From Leifsonia xyli subsp. cynodontis DSM 46306 (lineage in GTDB: Bacteria; Actinomycetota; Actinomycetes; Actinomycetales; Microbacteriaceae): a DNA stretch of 64,000 nt. The stretch lies in contig NC_022438.1 in NCBI RefSeq assembly GCF_000470775.1, positions 2,294,001 through 2,358,000 on the forward strand, read 5' to 3'. This document shows, piece by piece, positions 28,318 to 38,463 of this stretch. Positions within the stretch are counted from its first letter, which is position 1, and the number at the start of each line of letters is the position of its first letter. A model generated the notes under the pieces. That model was given only the letters and a program-made list of their open reading frames with translations, had not been told where the DNA came from and made no database searches. Position numbers and translations under genes: made by a program.

Positions 28318-29544
28318 CAGGGTCCCGGCGCATCGGCCGCGACGTCTGGGCGCTGTCCTTCGCGACCTTCGTCAACCGCGCCACCGGCTTCCTCGGACTC
28401 TTCGCCGCCATCTTCTTCTCCGAGACGGGGATGACGGCGGGGACCGTCGTCATCGCGCTGCTGATCGTCGGCATCGCCGGGGTCGGCGGGTCGCTCCTCG
28501 GCGGGCAGCTCGCGGACAGATTCGGCCGGCTCGCGATTCTGCTCGGGAGCACCCTGATCAATGTGGCGCTCTTCGCCGCCCTCGCCGTCATCGACTACTC
28601 GATGACCTGGTGGGTCGTCGGCATCTCGGCGGCGAGCGTGCTGGTCTCACAAGCGTTCGTGGGGCCGGCCTCAGCGCTCATCGCGGCGTCCGCGGACGGA
28701 CCGGACCGGGTCACCCGGTTCGCGTTCTACCGGATCTTCATCAACGTCGGCAGCATCGTCGCGCCCGCTATCGTGGGGCTGATCGGACGTGAGCACTTCG
28801 ACCTGCTCTTCTGGTTCTCGGCGGCCGGTTCGAGACTCGTCCCCGTCGTCCTGCTCGGGGGCCTCGGGCGGCGAAAAGCGGATCGTGCTCAGCCCGAGAC
28901 GCGGGACGAGGCCGCCAAACCCGCGACCGAGGCGGCTGTCCCGAAGCCGAACGCGATCCCGCGGCTGGCCCTTCCGTTCGTGTACGTGGCGATGGCTCTG
29001 GCCATGGTGGTCTACGCCCAGCACCAGAGCGCCGTGCCGCTGCGACTCGATACCGAGCCGAACGGGGTGCAGCTCTACTCGCTGCTCCTCATCATCAATC
29101 CCGTCATCGTGATCGCCATCGAGTACCCGCTCAGCCATGTGACCAAGAGAATGCCCGCGCATGCCGCTCTCGCCATCGGCGTGGTCGTCATGGGCGTCGG
29201 CGTCACCGTGACGGGCAGTTTCGCGAACGTCACAGCAGTCGCCGTGATCAGCTGGGTGCTGTTCTCCGTCGGAGAGTGCGTCTTCGCTCCGATGTCCAAC
29301 AGTTACGTGGCAGAGCTGTCCTCCGCCGCCGCTCAATCGCGCGCTCAGGGACGTCTGGCCGCATTCCAGTCCGTCGGGGCGGCGCTGGGACCGGGGATCG
29401 GCAGCTGGATGGCTGCTCGTCCTCGCGGGCGGCGCCTGGACGGGCTTCCTCATTCTGACGCTCGTGTCCGCCGCCCTCACTCTCGCCGCATGCACTGCGG
29501 TGTCGCGCACCGCCAGGAGGCCCCGTGTCCGTGCTTCTCATTGA
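28314..29544 (+). pseudogene. MFS exporter, 3' frameshift
   Basis: Twelve-helix major facilitator. ALSFATFVNRATGFLGLFAA opens helix one, and LGGQLADRFGR is the loop 2-3 motif A. Frame is lost near 29412 inside helix 11; the correct continuation is WLLVLAGGAWTGFLILTLVS to a TGA at 29542-29544. Reading on in the old frame gives a long basic tail over the next gene. The start overlaps the cupin stop, and the corrected end overlaps the ATP-grasp start by 20 bases. Likely exported the operon's product; now probably defective. Confidence 0.8.
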
Positions 29545-30787
29545 TCCCTTCAGCTCGGGCGTTCACTATCACGGCCTCTTGCGCGCCGCCGGTGTCGAAT
29601 ATCACGTCGTCCGGACCCGCCGCGCCCTCGACAGCGGGCTCTCCGAAGGGAGCACTGTTCCGCACCTCGCGATCGATGAGTCCTCGGACGACCAGCTGGC
29701 AGAGATCGTGCGCTTTCTGCCGTGACCGCGATGTCGAAACAGTGATCACGGGAGCCGAATCCGGGGTCCCCCTGGCCGAAGCGGTCAAGATCGAGCTCGG
29801 GCTCGCCTCCACCGCGTTCGAGGACGGCGGGCGACGATTCTGGGACAAGCCCGCCCTCTACGCCGCAGTGCGCCGGGCAGGACTGCGCGCACCCCGGCAG
29901 ATCGGCGTGCTCACCACCGAGGAGGTCAGAGCGGGAGCCCACCGTTCCCTGCTGGCGGAGGCGGCCTTCCCCCTGGTCGTCAAAAACCCGATGTCGGGAC
30001 GGGCAGCGTCGGCGTGCGGGTCGCGAACGACCGCTGGCAGGGCATCGACGCCATCGAAGAGATCGCGTCCGCTCCCGGATTCTTCGGCGGCGTGCCGCCG
30101 CAGGCGCTCATTCAAGAGTTCGTCAGCGGTCGCGAATACGTGGTGGACACGGTCTCGCACGCGGGCGAGCATCGCGTTCTGGCGGTCTGCGCCTACGACA
30201 AGCACCCCTCCTCGACCGGAGCGATGGTCTACGACCGTCTGCGCTGGCTGGAGTGGGGTTCCCCAGAGACGGCCCTGCTCACCGCGTACGCCTTCGAAGT
30301 CCTCCAGGCTCTCGATCACCGGGAAGGCTCCGTCCACATGGAGATCATCCTCGATGCGGAAGGTCCGTGCCTGATCGACCTCGGCGCCCGGCCACACGGC
30401 GCCGGCCACCCGCTGAAAACCCACCGGCTGACGGGAACCTCGCAGATGCACGCCGAAACCGACACCGCAGCCGGCCGGGACATTCCCCGACCGCCCGGAT
30501 ACCGGCTGGACGCTCACGCCGCCATCGAGTTCCTCAGCCTCGTCCGCCCGGCCACCCTCCGGGCGGACGCCGACCCGGGCAGGATTCTCCGGCTGGGCTT
30601 CGTCCTGTCCGGCGACATTCAAGCCTGGTCCGGCACGACCTATCCGGAAACACACTCGCTGCTGGACTCGGAAGCGTTGGGATTGGTGTTCGTCTCCGGT
30701 GCGGACGAGGCGGAGGTGGCCGGGAACGCTCACGAGGTGCGCGACGTCTTCGCCAGCATGCTCGAGGAGACCAGCGGTGCGCAGTGA
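29525..30787 (+). pseudogene. ATP-grasp ligase, two frameshifts
   Basis: ATP-dependent carboxylate-amine or peptide ligase. It starts SVLLIDPFSSGVHYHGLLR. Frame is lost near 29720 (continuing as DVETVITGAESGVPLAEAVK and GRRFWDKPALYAAVRRAG), then again near 30005, where SVGVRVANDRWQGID, ALIQEFVSGREYVVDTVS, SVHMEIILDAEGPCLIDLGA (metal-binding Glu/Asn-type motif) and RPHGAGHP continue to the TGA at 30785. Similar to BL00235/CarB-like ATP-grasp proteins that make dipeptides or amides. Two lesions make it inactive. Confidence 0.8.
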
Positions 30788-30794
30788 CCCCTGG

Positions 30795-31808
30795 ATGACG
30801 GCCCGGCTCCTTCGGCGCACGCGGCTCACATCGTCAAGCCTGCTCGTCCGGGTGAAGCCGGACGAAGCTTCGCCCGCTGTCTCCGCCGGACAAACGGTGA
30901 ATGTGAGCCTGCAATCCCCTCGCGAGCAGCGGCGAGTCTCCTCTTTCACCGTGTTCACGACTCACCCGGACGGTGAGTTGAGCCTGCTGATCCGCTCCAC
31001 CGGCGGCGGTGGCGTTTCGGACGGCCTCATGTCCGCCGTCGAGCTCGGCGGCCGGATCTGGGTGAGCGAGTCGATACCGACCACGATTCTGCCGTAGTCC
31101 CTCGGCGACGACGGCATTCTCTGCCTGGTCGCCGGATCGGGGATCTCGATCCTGGGAGGGCTGGCCGAGCAGCGCACTCTGAGCAGCGCCGATGTCGTCT
31201 TCGTCGGGCAGAAAGAGGACTGCGCCGCTCTCCCCTCCGCCGTGCTCCGCGCTCTGACGAAGGATGTCCCCGCGAGCGCACCGCGAAGATGGACCACCTG
31301 GAACTCGACCGAACTCGGGCGACCGAGTGCGAAGGACATCGAACAGTTGGCCGGGAACGGGGAACGGTACTCCGCCGCCGTCGTCTGCGGCCCCGGCGGG
31401 TTCTGCGATCTCGTTCAGTCCGTCTGCTCCGAGCAGGGCATCGCCGATGAGCGTCTCGTCCTTGAATCCTTCGGCTCCTCGGACTCCTCAGAGAACGCTC
31501 CGCCAGCGGCAATGGCGACCGCTGTCGTCGATCTCTTCGGACAGACGCATGCGGTGCGGTGGCCGGAGAACGAGAACCTGCTGTCGGCAATGCTCGATGC
31601 CGGACTCGACGTGCCCTACTCGTGCCGGGCAGGCATCTGCTCCACCTGTCAATGCTCCGTGTTGATGGGGGACGCGCAGATGCGGCTGGATCTGGGGCTG
31701 TCGGACGAGGAGAAGGCAGCCGGACTCGCCCTCGCCTGCCAGCTCAAGCCCGTTTCAAACGCCCTCGCTGTACGATTCGCCTCCGCTCCGGGTACCGCGC
31801 CTCGCTGA
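30795..31808 (+). pseudogene. FAD/2Fe-2S oxidoreductase with internal stop
   Basis: Ferredoxin-NADP reductase fused to a plant-type 2Fe-2S ferredoxin (PaaE/Hcr-like). N-terminal part: VRVKPDEASPAVSAGQTVNV. TAG at 31095-31097 interrupts it right before GDDGILCLVAGSGISILGG, the NAD-binding start. The ferredoxin end has VPYSCRAGICSTCQCSV and a fourth Cys in ALACQLKP. A single nonsense change in an otherwise open frame. GTG 30777 is an alternative start overlapping the ATP-grasp gene. Probably the electron donor of the operon's oxygenase. Confidence 0.8.
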
Positions 31809-31860
31809 CCCCTGAGCCGCTCGCGCCGGGAAGAAGGGGCGATGACCACGTCTCCGGGCC

Positions 31861-33933
31861 TCAGCGGTTCTCCTTGGCCGCCTTCTCCTCCACCGGCAGC
31901 GTCCCGTCTTCGCGGCGCGAAGCGTAATACGCGCGCGCCTCCGCCTGACGCTCCGCCTCCGTACCCGTCGCGATGTCCGCGCGGACCAGCTCGGGGCCGT
32001 AGCCGAAAGCGTCCACCAGATCGACGGCGTGCGGGCGCAAGCGCGTCAGCAGCCGTTCGATGTAGGCGCTGACAGCCTGCGCGCGCTGCGGGGAGAGCCG
32101 GCCGTTCATGAGATACCAAGCGAGGTTCCTCTCGATGAGACCGAAACCAAACAGATCGCGGAGCCAAAGGAGGACCTGTTTGGTGCCGGCGTCTCGCGTC
32201 TGCTCGAGAGCATCCGTGAAAGACTCCCACTGGAGCAGCTCGCCGTGAGCCCGCGCCGCCTCGATGAGCTGGTTCTGCTGTGAGTTGAACAGGGCGGCCG
32301 CGGCTTTCTTGTCCCGTTTGGCGGCGGGGCGCAGGTGCCCGGCGATCTGGGAGATCATCGTCTCCACCCGGTCCGTCAGCAGTTCGCGCTGGGTCGCCGG
32401 CTCTTGCAGCCAGGTGACCGAGCGCGCGGTGGAGCCGGCGTCGCGAACCATCTGGGCCACGCTCCGGAGGCCGCTGCCGTGGTAGGCCCGGTCGGCCGCG
32501 TGGGTGACGACGTAGCGGGCCAGGGCTCCCGCGTCCGCCTGGGCGAACTTGCGGCTGAAATCGGTGAGCAGGCGCTTCGCGACGAGCTGGAGGAGGACGT
32601 TGTTGTCGCCTTCGAAGGTGACCCAGATGTCCAGGTCCTGACGCAGCGAGGTGATCCGGTTGGCGGTGAGGAAGCCCGCGCCGCCGCAAGCTTCGCGGGC
32701 CTCCTGCAGCGTGTCGAGCGCATGCCAGGTGCTCAGCGGTTTGAGCGCCGCGGCGATGGTCTCGAGATCCTGGCGGTCGGCGTCGGTCGCCGCCCGTCCG
32801 CTGAAGACGTCGTCGAACGTGCGGAGGAACATCTCGTGCGCGAAACTCGCGGCGTAGGTGGTCGCGAGCAGCGGGAGCAGCCGGCGCTGGTGACGCTGGT
32901 AGTCGAGGATGACCTCTTCATCGGTGTCGCTCCCCGCGGTGAACTGGCGACGCTCGTTCGCGTAGGTGAGAGCGATCTTGAGGCCGAGCTTCGCGGCGAT
33001 GGTCGCGGAGCCGTCGAGCGAGACGCGGCCCTGGACGAGCGTCCCGAGCATGGTGAAGAAACGGCGGCCGGGGCTCTGGATGGGCGAGACGTAGGAGCCG
33101 TCCTCCGCGACATCGCCGTAGCGGTTCAGCAGATCGGTGCGCGGGATGCGGACACCGGTGAAGTGCAGCCGGCCGTTGTCGATGCCGTTGAGTCCGCCCT
33201 TCTGGCCGTCGTCCTCGCCGCCGACACCGGGCAGGAAAGCGCCGTCGGCGTCCCGGATCGGCACGTAGAACGCGTGGACGCCGTGGTTGACGTTCCGGGT
33301 GACGAGCTGAGCGAACACGACAGCGGCCGTCGCATCCACGGCGGCATTGCCGAGGTAGTCTTTCCACGCCCCGCGGAACGGAGTGTCGATGACGAACTCC
33401 TGCGTCTCCGGCTCGTAGGTCGCGGTGGTCGCGACGCTGGCGACATCCGAGCCGTGCCCGGTCTCGGTCATGGCGAAAGCGCCGGGGACGGCGAGCGACA
33501 TGATGCCTGGCAGGTACTTCTCGTGGTGGCGCGCGGTGCCGAGATGCAGAACGGCCGCGCCGAAGAGGCCCCACTGGACGCCGGATTTGATTTGCAGCGA
33601 CGGGTCGGCCGCGACCAGCTCCTCGAACGCGGCGATGTTGCCGCCGTGGTCGTCGGCGCCGCCGACGGATTTCGGGAACGCGCGATGCACCTGGCCGTTC
33701 TCGACGAGCAGCTTCAGCTGGGCGGACACCCGCTTGCGGTGCTCCGCGACAGACAGCCCCTCGACCTTCTGCAGCTCAGGACGCTTCGCCAGCTCGCGCG
33801 AGGCGAGCCGGATCTCGACCCACTCGCCCAGCAGCTGACGGCCCAGCGCCTCGACGTCGACGCGGGGCTCTGCTGCGGGGGCCGGGATGGAGTCGGACGA
33901 CTTCGTGGCGGCACGCTCGGCAGTATCGACCAT
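31861..33933 (-). CDS. acyl-CoA oxidase / dehydrogenase family
   Basis: A 690-residue FAD enzyme that oxidises acyl-CoA to 2-enoyl-CoA. The long N-terminal domain, PGAFAMTETGHGSDVASVAT (flavin- and substrate-contacting motif), FRGAWKDYLGNAA, TRNVNHGVHAFYVP and the ACOX-type C-terminal halves (EACGGAGFLTANRI, WVTFEGDNNVLLQLVAK) fit acyl-CoA oxidases. Full length. Convergent with the reductase remnant. It works in fatty-acid beta-oxidation; no other pathway gene is adjacent. Confidence 0.85.
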   Translation of the reverse strand: MVDTAERAATKSSDSIPAPAAEPRVDVEALGRQLLGEWVEIRLASRELAKRPELQKVEGLSVAEHRKRVSAQLKLLVENGQVHRAFPKSVGGADDHGGNIAAFEELVAADPSLQIKSGVQWGLFGAAVLHLGTARHHEKYLPGIMSLAVPGAFAMTETGHGSDVASVATTATYEPETQEFVIDTPFRGAWKDYLGNAAVDATAAVVFAQLVTRNVNHGVHAFYVPIRDADGAFLPGVGGEDDGQKGGLNGIDNGRLHFTGVRIPRTDLLNRYGDVAEDGSYVSPIQSPGRRFFTMLGTLVQGRVSLDGSATIAAKLGLKIALTYANERRQFTAGSDTDEEVILDYQRHQRRLLPLLATTYAASFAHEMFLRTFDDVFSGRAATDADRQDLETIAAALKPLSTWHALDTLQEAREACGGAGFLTANRITSLRQDLDIWVTFEGDNNVLLQLVAKRLLTDFSRKFAQADAGALARYVVTHAADRAYHGSGLRSVAQMVRDAGSTARSVTWLQEPATQRELLTDRVETMISQIAGHLRPAAKRDKKAAAALFNSQQNQLIEAARAHGELLQWESFTDALEQTRDAGTKQVLLWLRDLFGFGLIERNLAWYLMNGRLSPQRAQAVSAYIERLLTRLRPHAVDLVDAFGYGPELVRADIATGTEAERQAEARAYYASRREDGTLPVEEKAAKENR

Positions 33934-34179
33934 GAGTTTCCTTTATCGCTGTCTCTGGGGTCAGGGTCACAGTACGTCGGTCGGACCGCGGAGCGGAACC
34001 CATCGGCGCTCCGCTACAAACCTCACCCGCGGCGGTCACCCTACCGTTGCGGGAAGCTCCAAACGGGGCATCCGCACCCGCTGAATGCCGCTTCCCGGCG
34101 TCTGTGAACAGCAGCCTGCCCCGAGTGCGGTTGACGTCCGGCCTGTGAGGGTTCGTCCTCGCTGGAAGGAGATCCCTAA

Positions 34180-34339
34180 CGGCCAGGCGACCACCATCGA
34201 CCTCGGCAATCTTCACCCACCGCTGCACACACGACACGGAAATCCCGAAGTCCTTCGCGATCTGCGCGAACGACGACTCCCGCCTCAACGCGATCGCGAC
34301 AACATCGTCCCGGAACTCCTTCGGAAACGCTTTCGGCAT
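34180..34339 (-). pseudogene. IS3-family OrfA fragment
   Basis: KAFPKEFRDDVVAIALRRES and FAQIAKDFGISVSCVQRWVK are the N-terminal helix-turn-helix of an IS3-family OrfA. Similarity ends after about 50 residues, and no OrfB or element end is seen. A relic in the scrapyard between the acyl-CoA oxidase and IS481. Confidence 0.65.
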
Positions 34340-34397
34340 GATGAACATCCTTCCAACAGCGGCACGCACCACCACAGACCAGGAGCCACCAAAACCC

Positions 34398-34613
34398 TCA
34401 GCAGTCCCGGTCGACCGAGAGGAACCCGCGGGTGGCGGGGTCGTAGGCGCGGGCGCCTAACCATTCCAGACCAGCGACGGTGACGGCGCCGTCGGTGGTG
34501 AGAGACACCCCGGCAGGGAGCGCCGAGGAGGCGGGAAGACCAGCCAGCGCCGCCCATTCCTCTTTCGTTGGCGTAACGGCAGAGCGATTGCGGCGGCCCT
34601 GGCGTGGGAACAC
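34398..34613 (-). pseudogene. Rhs repeat-associated core fragment
   Basis: TVAGLEWLGARAYDPATRGF followed by LSVDRDC is the conserved end of the Rhs/YD-repeat core (normally YDPxxGRFLSxDP), just before the variable toxin tip. Only about 70 codons remain, with no upstream repeats. Suggests a former contact-dependent or secreted Rhs toxin gene. Confidence 0.6.
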
Positions 34614-34622
34614 CGCCGCGGA

Positions 34623-34763
34623 TCAGGGCGCACCGAAGGCGCTGGTCAGCACATTGTAGACGCTTGAGCGGAGCTCGTTCAACGTCTGATTCACTACGGA
34701 CACGGGCGCCAAAACCACGAGCCAGATCAGGTGCCACCGATTCGTTCCACACGCCCGATCCAT
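34623..34763 (-). CDS. possible 46-residue membrane protein
   Basis: MDRACGTNRWHLIWLVVLA continues to VLTSAFGAP as one hydrophobic helix followed by an amphipathic segment. There is no good ribosome site, and it sits among degraded pieces. It may be the tail of a lost gene. Confidence 0.25.
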   Translation of the reverse strand: MDRACGTNRWHLIWLVVLAPVSVVNQTLNELRSSVYNVLTSAFGAP

Positions 34764-34796
34764 GCCGTACGCGCTGTGACTTACCGGTGAGCGTTT

Positions 34797-35071
34797 TCAA
34801 GGAGTGTGACCGTCAACCTCGGGATTGTCCACGTAGTTCCCCGTGTAGTACTCCACCCATGTCGCGAGGTCACCAGTCTTATTGAGGTGTTGCGCGCCAT
34901 CGAGGCAGAAGTAGAAATCGACTCTCGATCCATCGACCTCGAGCCACTGAGCAAGATCATCGAAACCGATCGTTCTGGTGGCCCCATCGGATTCCAAGAT
35001 CAGATACGCACTCGGCTGCCGACGAAGCGAGAATCCCCGCTTCGGAGGGCTGACATCCCTGAAATATTTCC
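34797..35071 (-). pseudogene. 3' part of a hypothetical gene fused to IS481
   Basis: The codons KYFRDVSPPKRGFSLRRQP, IGFDDLAQWLEVDGSRVDFY and HLNKTGDLATWVEYYTG end with EVDGHTP. They read on in frame from the IS481 transposase, whose own end lies at 35072. The text is not transposase-like; size and composition resemble small cytosolic proteins such as immunity proteins, which often lie after Rhs genes. Its 5' end is not found on the other side of the IS. Confidence 0.45.
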
Positions 35072-36065
35072 TGTGTTGCCCAGGGACGTTGGTCAATCTG
35101 CTGATGGGTGGCTGGCTGCCGATGGCGGTGTGGGGCCTGTGGTGATTGTAGGAGTGCAGCCAGGCCGGGAGTGCGTTGCGGCGGGCTGATTCGGAGTTGT
35201 AGTGCCGGGCGTATGCCCAGCCGTCGGCGAGGGTGCGGTGGAAGCGTTCGATCTTGCCGTTCGTCTGCGGATGGTAGGGCCGGGTGCGTTTCGGTTGGAT
35301 GCTGAGCTCGGCGCAAGCGTCGCGCCAGGCGTATGAGCGGTATGCGGAGCCGTTGTCGGAGAGCACCTGTTCGACGGTGACGCCACGGCTGGCGAACCAG
35401 CCGACCGCTCGACGCAGAACAGCGATTGCAGTGGCGGCGGTTTCGTCGTCGTGGATCTCGGCGTAAGCGACACGGGAGTGATCGTCGATGACGGTATGAA
35501 CGAACGCTGTGCCGGTGATCATGTCGCCGGTGATCCCGTGTTTCCCGGTCCGCTTCGCGGTGATGGCCTTGTTCCGCTCTCCCTGGAGACGTCCGACGTA
35601 GCGCCAGCCGCCACCGTCGGGGATGTTGCCGAGTTTCTTGATGTCGACGTGGATCATCGATCCGGGATGCTCGTGCTCGTAGCGGCGGGCGGGTTCGCCG
35701 GTGCGGACGTCGACGTGGCTGGGCCGATTGATCCGGCACCGGGAGAGGACCGTGTGAACGGTCGAGGCGGGCATGCCGAGCTGGGCGCCGATACCGACTG
35801 GTCCCAGCCGCTTCTTCCACCGCAGATGCACGACCTTGCGGACCAGTCTTCGCGGGGTCTTGTTCGGGCTGTGATGCGGCCGTGACGAACGGTCCAGCAT
35901 TCCCGCCTCGCCCATCTCCACGTAACGACGAGCCCATCGGTCCGCGGTGCGTCAGGACACTCGGAAGTAGGTCGCCGCCGCAGCAACGGACCAGCCGTCG
36001 TCGACGACTTGGCGGGCCAGGCGGAGGCATTCGCGAGGAGTCAAAGCAGCATTAGCGTGGGTCAC
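35072..36065 (-). pseudogene. IS481-family transposase with internal TGA
   Basis: GTG 36065 starts THANAALTPRECLRLARQVV, a helix-turn-helix protein. An in-frame TGA at 35954-35952 replaces the expected Trp in FRVS-RTADRWARRY. From there the frame is open: GPVGIGAQLGMPASTVHTVL, HVDIKKLGNIPDGG (Asp), VIDDHSRVAYAEIHDDE (Asp), PQTNGKIERFHRTL (Glu). An internal ATG at 35921 would give a product lacking the first HTH. With no stop inside the element, translation runs out into flanking codons. Confidence 0.85.
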
Positions 36066-36176
36066 GAGGACCTCCTAAGTCATCGAGTGCAGGGAAACTA
36101 GACAGCCCCACTCTCGACCGGGAGGTCCTCACCCATCTATCGCGTCACACCTCAACCAACGTCCCTGAGCAGCACA
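35072..36176 (-). mobile_element. IS481-family element, copy 1 (1105 bp)
   Basis: Terminal inverted repeats TGTGYTGCYCAGGGACGTTG start at 36176 (transposase 5' side) and 35072. No target duplication is seen between the outer flanks, as expected if the locus was rearranged after insertion. A 735-bp 5' part of the same element lies inverted at 46866-47600. Confidence 0.85.
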
Positions 36177-36229
36177 AGCCGACACGACCGAGAGGTTGGA
36201 CGACGCGACGATCGCACGGCCCTCACTCG

Positions 36230-38236
36230 CTACTCGCCCGCGGCCACCACGTCCAGCAGAGCCTGCCCGTAGGCTTCCCGCTTCTTCGCGCCGATTCCGG
36301 TAATGCCGTCCAGGTCGCCGAGGCTTCCGGGACGGGCCGCGGCGACGGCGCGGAGGGTGGCGTCTCCGAAGACGATGTAGGCCGGGACCCCCTGCGCCTT
36401 CGCCTCCCCCGTCCGCCACGCCCGGAGCGCCTCGAACAGGGGCTGATCCGCGGGCGGCAGCTCGCTCGGCGCAGCGGCGCGCGGACCGCGGACCGCGCGC
36501 TCCGGCCGGTCCGGCTCACGTCGCAGCACCACCTCGCGGCCGCCCGCCAGCACGGCGGCGCTCTCCGGGGTGATCGCCAGCACACCGTACTCGCCCTCGG
36601 GCTTCAGCAGTTCGAGCGCGATCAGCTGCCGTACCACACCGCGCCACTGGCCTTCGCTCAGGTCTGCGCCGATGCCCCAGGTGGCCAGGCGGTCATGGCC
36701 GTACTGATCGACACGCGCCGTCCGCTTGCCGCGCAGGATGTCGATCAGGTGCCCGGCGCCGAAGCGCTGATTGCGCTCCCGCTGCAGCCGGACGACCGTG
36801 GAGAGCAGCTTCTGGGCGGGAACCGTGCCGTCCCAGGTCTCCGGAGGAACGAGGCAGGTGTCGCAGTTGCCGCAGGGATCGGAGCGCTGGCCGAAGTAGC
36901 CGAGCAGGTTCACGCGGCGGCACTGCACGGTCTCGCAGAGCGCGAGCATGGCGTCCAGGTGCTGCGTGAGGCGGCGACGGTGGGCGAGGTCGCCCGGGGA
37001 GTCGTCGATCATGCGGCGCTGCTGCACGACATCCTGCAGGCCGTAGGCGAGCCACGCGGTCGAGGGCTGGCCGTCCCTCCCGGCGCGGCCGGTCTCCTGG
37101 TAGTAGCCCTCGACGGATTTGGGGAGGTCGATGTGCGCAACGAAGCGGACATCGGGCTTGTCGATGCCCATCCCGAACGCGATGGTCGCCACGACGATCA
37201 CGCCGTCCTCGCGGAGGAAGCGCGCCTGGGTCCGCGCGCGGGTCCGCGCATCGAGCCCCGCGTGATAGGGCAGCGCCGTCAGCCCGCGGGCGGCGAGGAA
37301 CTCGGCGGTGCGCTCGACGGAGGTGCGCGAGAGCGCGTAGACGATGCCCGCCTCGCCCGGGTACACCGCCGAAATGAAGTCGAGCAGCTGCTTGCGCACC
37401 TCGGCCTTCGGGACGATGCGGTACTGGATGTTGGGCCGGTCGAAGTCGGAGACGAAGTGCTCGGCCCGCTCCAGACCGAGCCGCTGCGTGATCTCCCGAT
37501 GCGTCGCCTCGGTCGCCGTGGCGGTGAGGGCGATGCGCGGGACTCCCGGCCAGCGCTCGGCCAGCTCGGAGAGCGCGAGGTAGTCGGGACGGAAATCGTG
37601 TCCCCACTGCGAGACGCAGTGCGCCTCGTCGATCGCGAACAGGGCGATGCGACCACGTTCGAGGAACCGCTTCGTCGGCTCCGAGGAGAGCCGTTCGGGG
37701 GCGATGTACAGGATGTCGAGTTCGCCCGCCAGGTACGCGCGCTCGACCGCCGAGCGCTGGGCGGAGTCCTGCGTCGAGTTGAGGAACGCGGCCCGGACGC
37801 CGACCGCGGTCAGCGCATCCACCTGATCCTGCATCAGGGCGATGAGCGGGGAGACGACGATGCCGGTGCCCTCGCGCACGAGAGACGGGATCTGGTAGCA
37901 GAGCGACTTCCCGCCGCCGGTCGGCATGAGCACGACGGCATCGCCGCCCGCCGCCACGCGGTCGATGATCGCCGCCTGGTCGCCGCGGAAGGAGTCGTAG
38001 CCGAAAACACGCCGCAGCGCCTCGGCCGGGGTCGCGAAACGGGCGGGCGCGGGGACGGCAGCGGTCCGGGCGGCGGGCGCGGCGGGCGCGGCGTTTCCGA
38101 AGGGAATCCCGTCGTACGGGTCCTCACGGGCGTACGGGTCCTCGCCTGCGTACGGGTCCTGGGCGGCGGGGAGAGGCGGCTCCTCGTCCAGCGGGGGCGC
38201 GTCCCGGTCGTCCGGGACCCAGGTGTTCCAGCTCAT
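36230..38236 (-). CDS. recQ: ATP-dependent DNA helicase RecQ
   Basis: A 668-residue 3'-5' helicase. Residues 1-65 form an acidic/proline extension with three DPYxxE-type repeats coded by 18-bp DNA repeats. The helicase core follows: [17 protein letters not shown] (Walker A), [20 protein letters not shown] (DEAH and aromatic loop), [29 protein letters not shown] and GRAGRDG. The zinc-binding part has CGNCDTC, then the winged helix and an HRDC domain ([18 protein letters not shown]). Complete. It acts in recombination and fork repair. IS481 lies 53 bases beyond its stop. Confidence 0.9.
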   Translation of the reverse strand: MSWNTWVPDDRDAPPLDEEPPLPAAQDPYAGEDPYAREDPYDGIPFGNAAPAAPAARTAAVPAPARFATPAEALRRVFGYDSFRGDQAAIIDRVAAGGDAVVLMPTGGGKSLCYQIPSLVREGTGIVVSPLIALMQDQVDALTAVGVRAAFLNSTQDSAQRSAVERAYLAGELDILYIAPERLSSEPTKRFLERGRIALFAIDEAHCVSQWGHDFRPDYLALSELAERWPGVPRIALTATATEATHREITQRLGLERAEHFVSDFDRPNIQYRIVPKAEVRKQLLDFISAVYPGEAGIVYALSRTSVERTAEFLAARGLTALPYHAGLDARTRARTQARFLREDGVIVVATIAFGMGIDKPDVRFVAHIDLPKSVEGYYQETGRAGRDGQPSTAWLAYGLQDVVQQRRMIDDSPGDLAHRRRLTQHLDAMLALCETVQCRRVNLLGYFGQRSDPCGNCDTCLVPPETWDGTVPAQKLLSTVVRLQRERNQRFGAGHLIDILRGKRTARVDQYGHDRLATWGIGADLSEGQWRGVVRQLIALELLKPEGEYGVLAITPESAAVLAGGREVVLRREPDRPERAVRGPRAAAPSELPPADQPLFEALRAWRTGEAKAQGVPAYIVFGDATLRAVAAARPGSLGDLDGITGIGAKKREAYGQALLDVVAAGE

Positions 38237-38463
38237 CCCCCGATCGTAGCGATGCGCAGACGCGCGAGCCCAGCTCCCGCGGCGACGCCCTGTCCGCCCA
38301 CCGCTCGGCCGGAAGCCGATGACGTCGGCGCGGCGCTCGGTCCGGGATCTTTCGCGGAGCCGGTGGAGCGGATGCGGCCCCTGGCCGCAGGTGGCGACAG
38401 CGGGGCGCTGAGTACCGTTTGAGTGTGGCGGGACGGTGTTCCCTCAGGAGAGGATGAGGACCC

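Noticed and set aside
38111..38161. Short CRISPR-like or VNTR array
   Set aside because: The 18-bp repeats encode the DPYxxE repeats of the RecQ N-terminus; there are no spacers and they stay in the reading frame.
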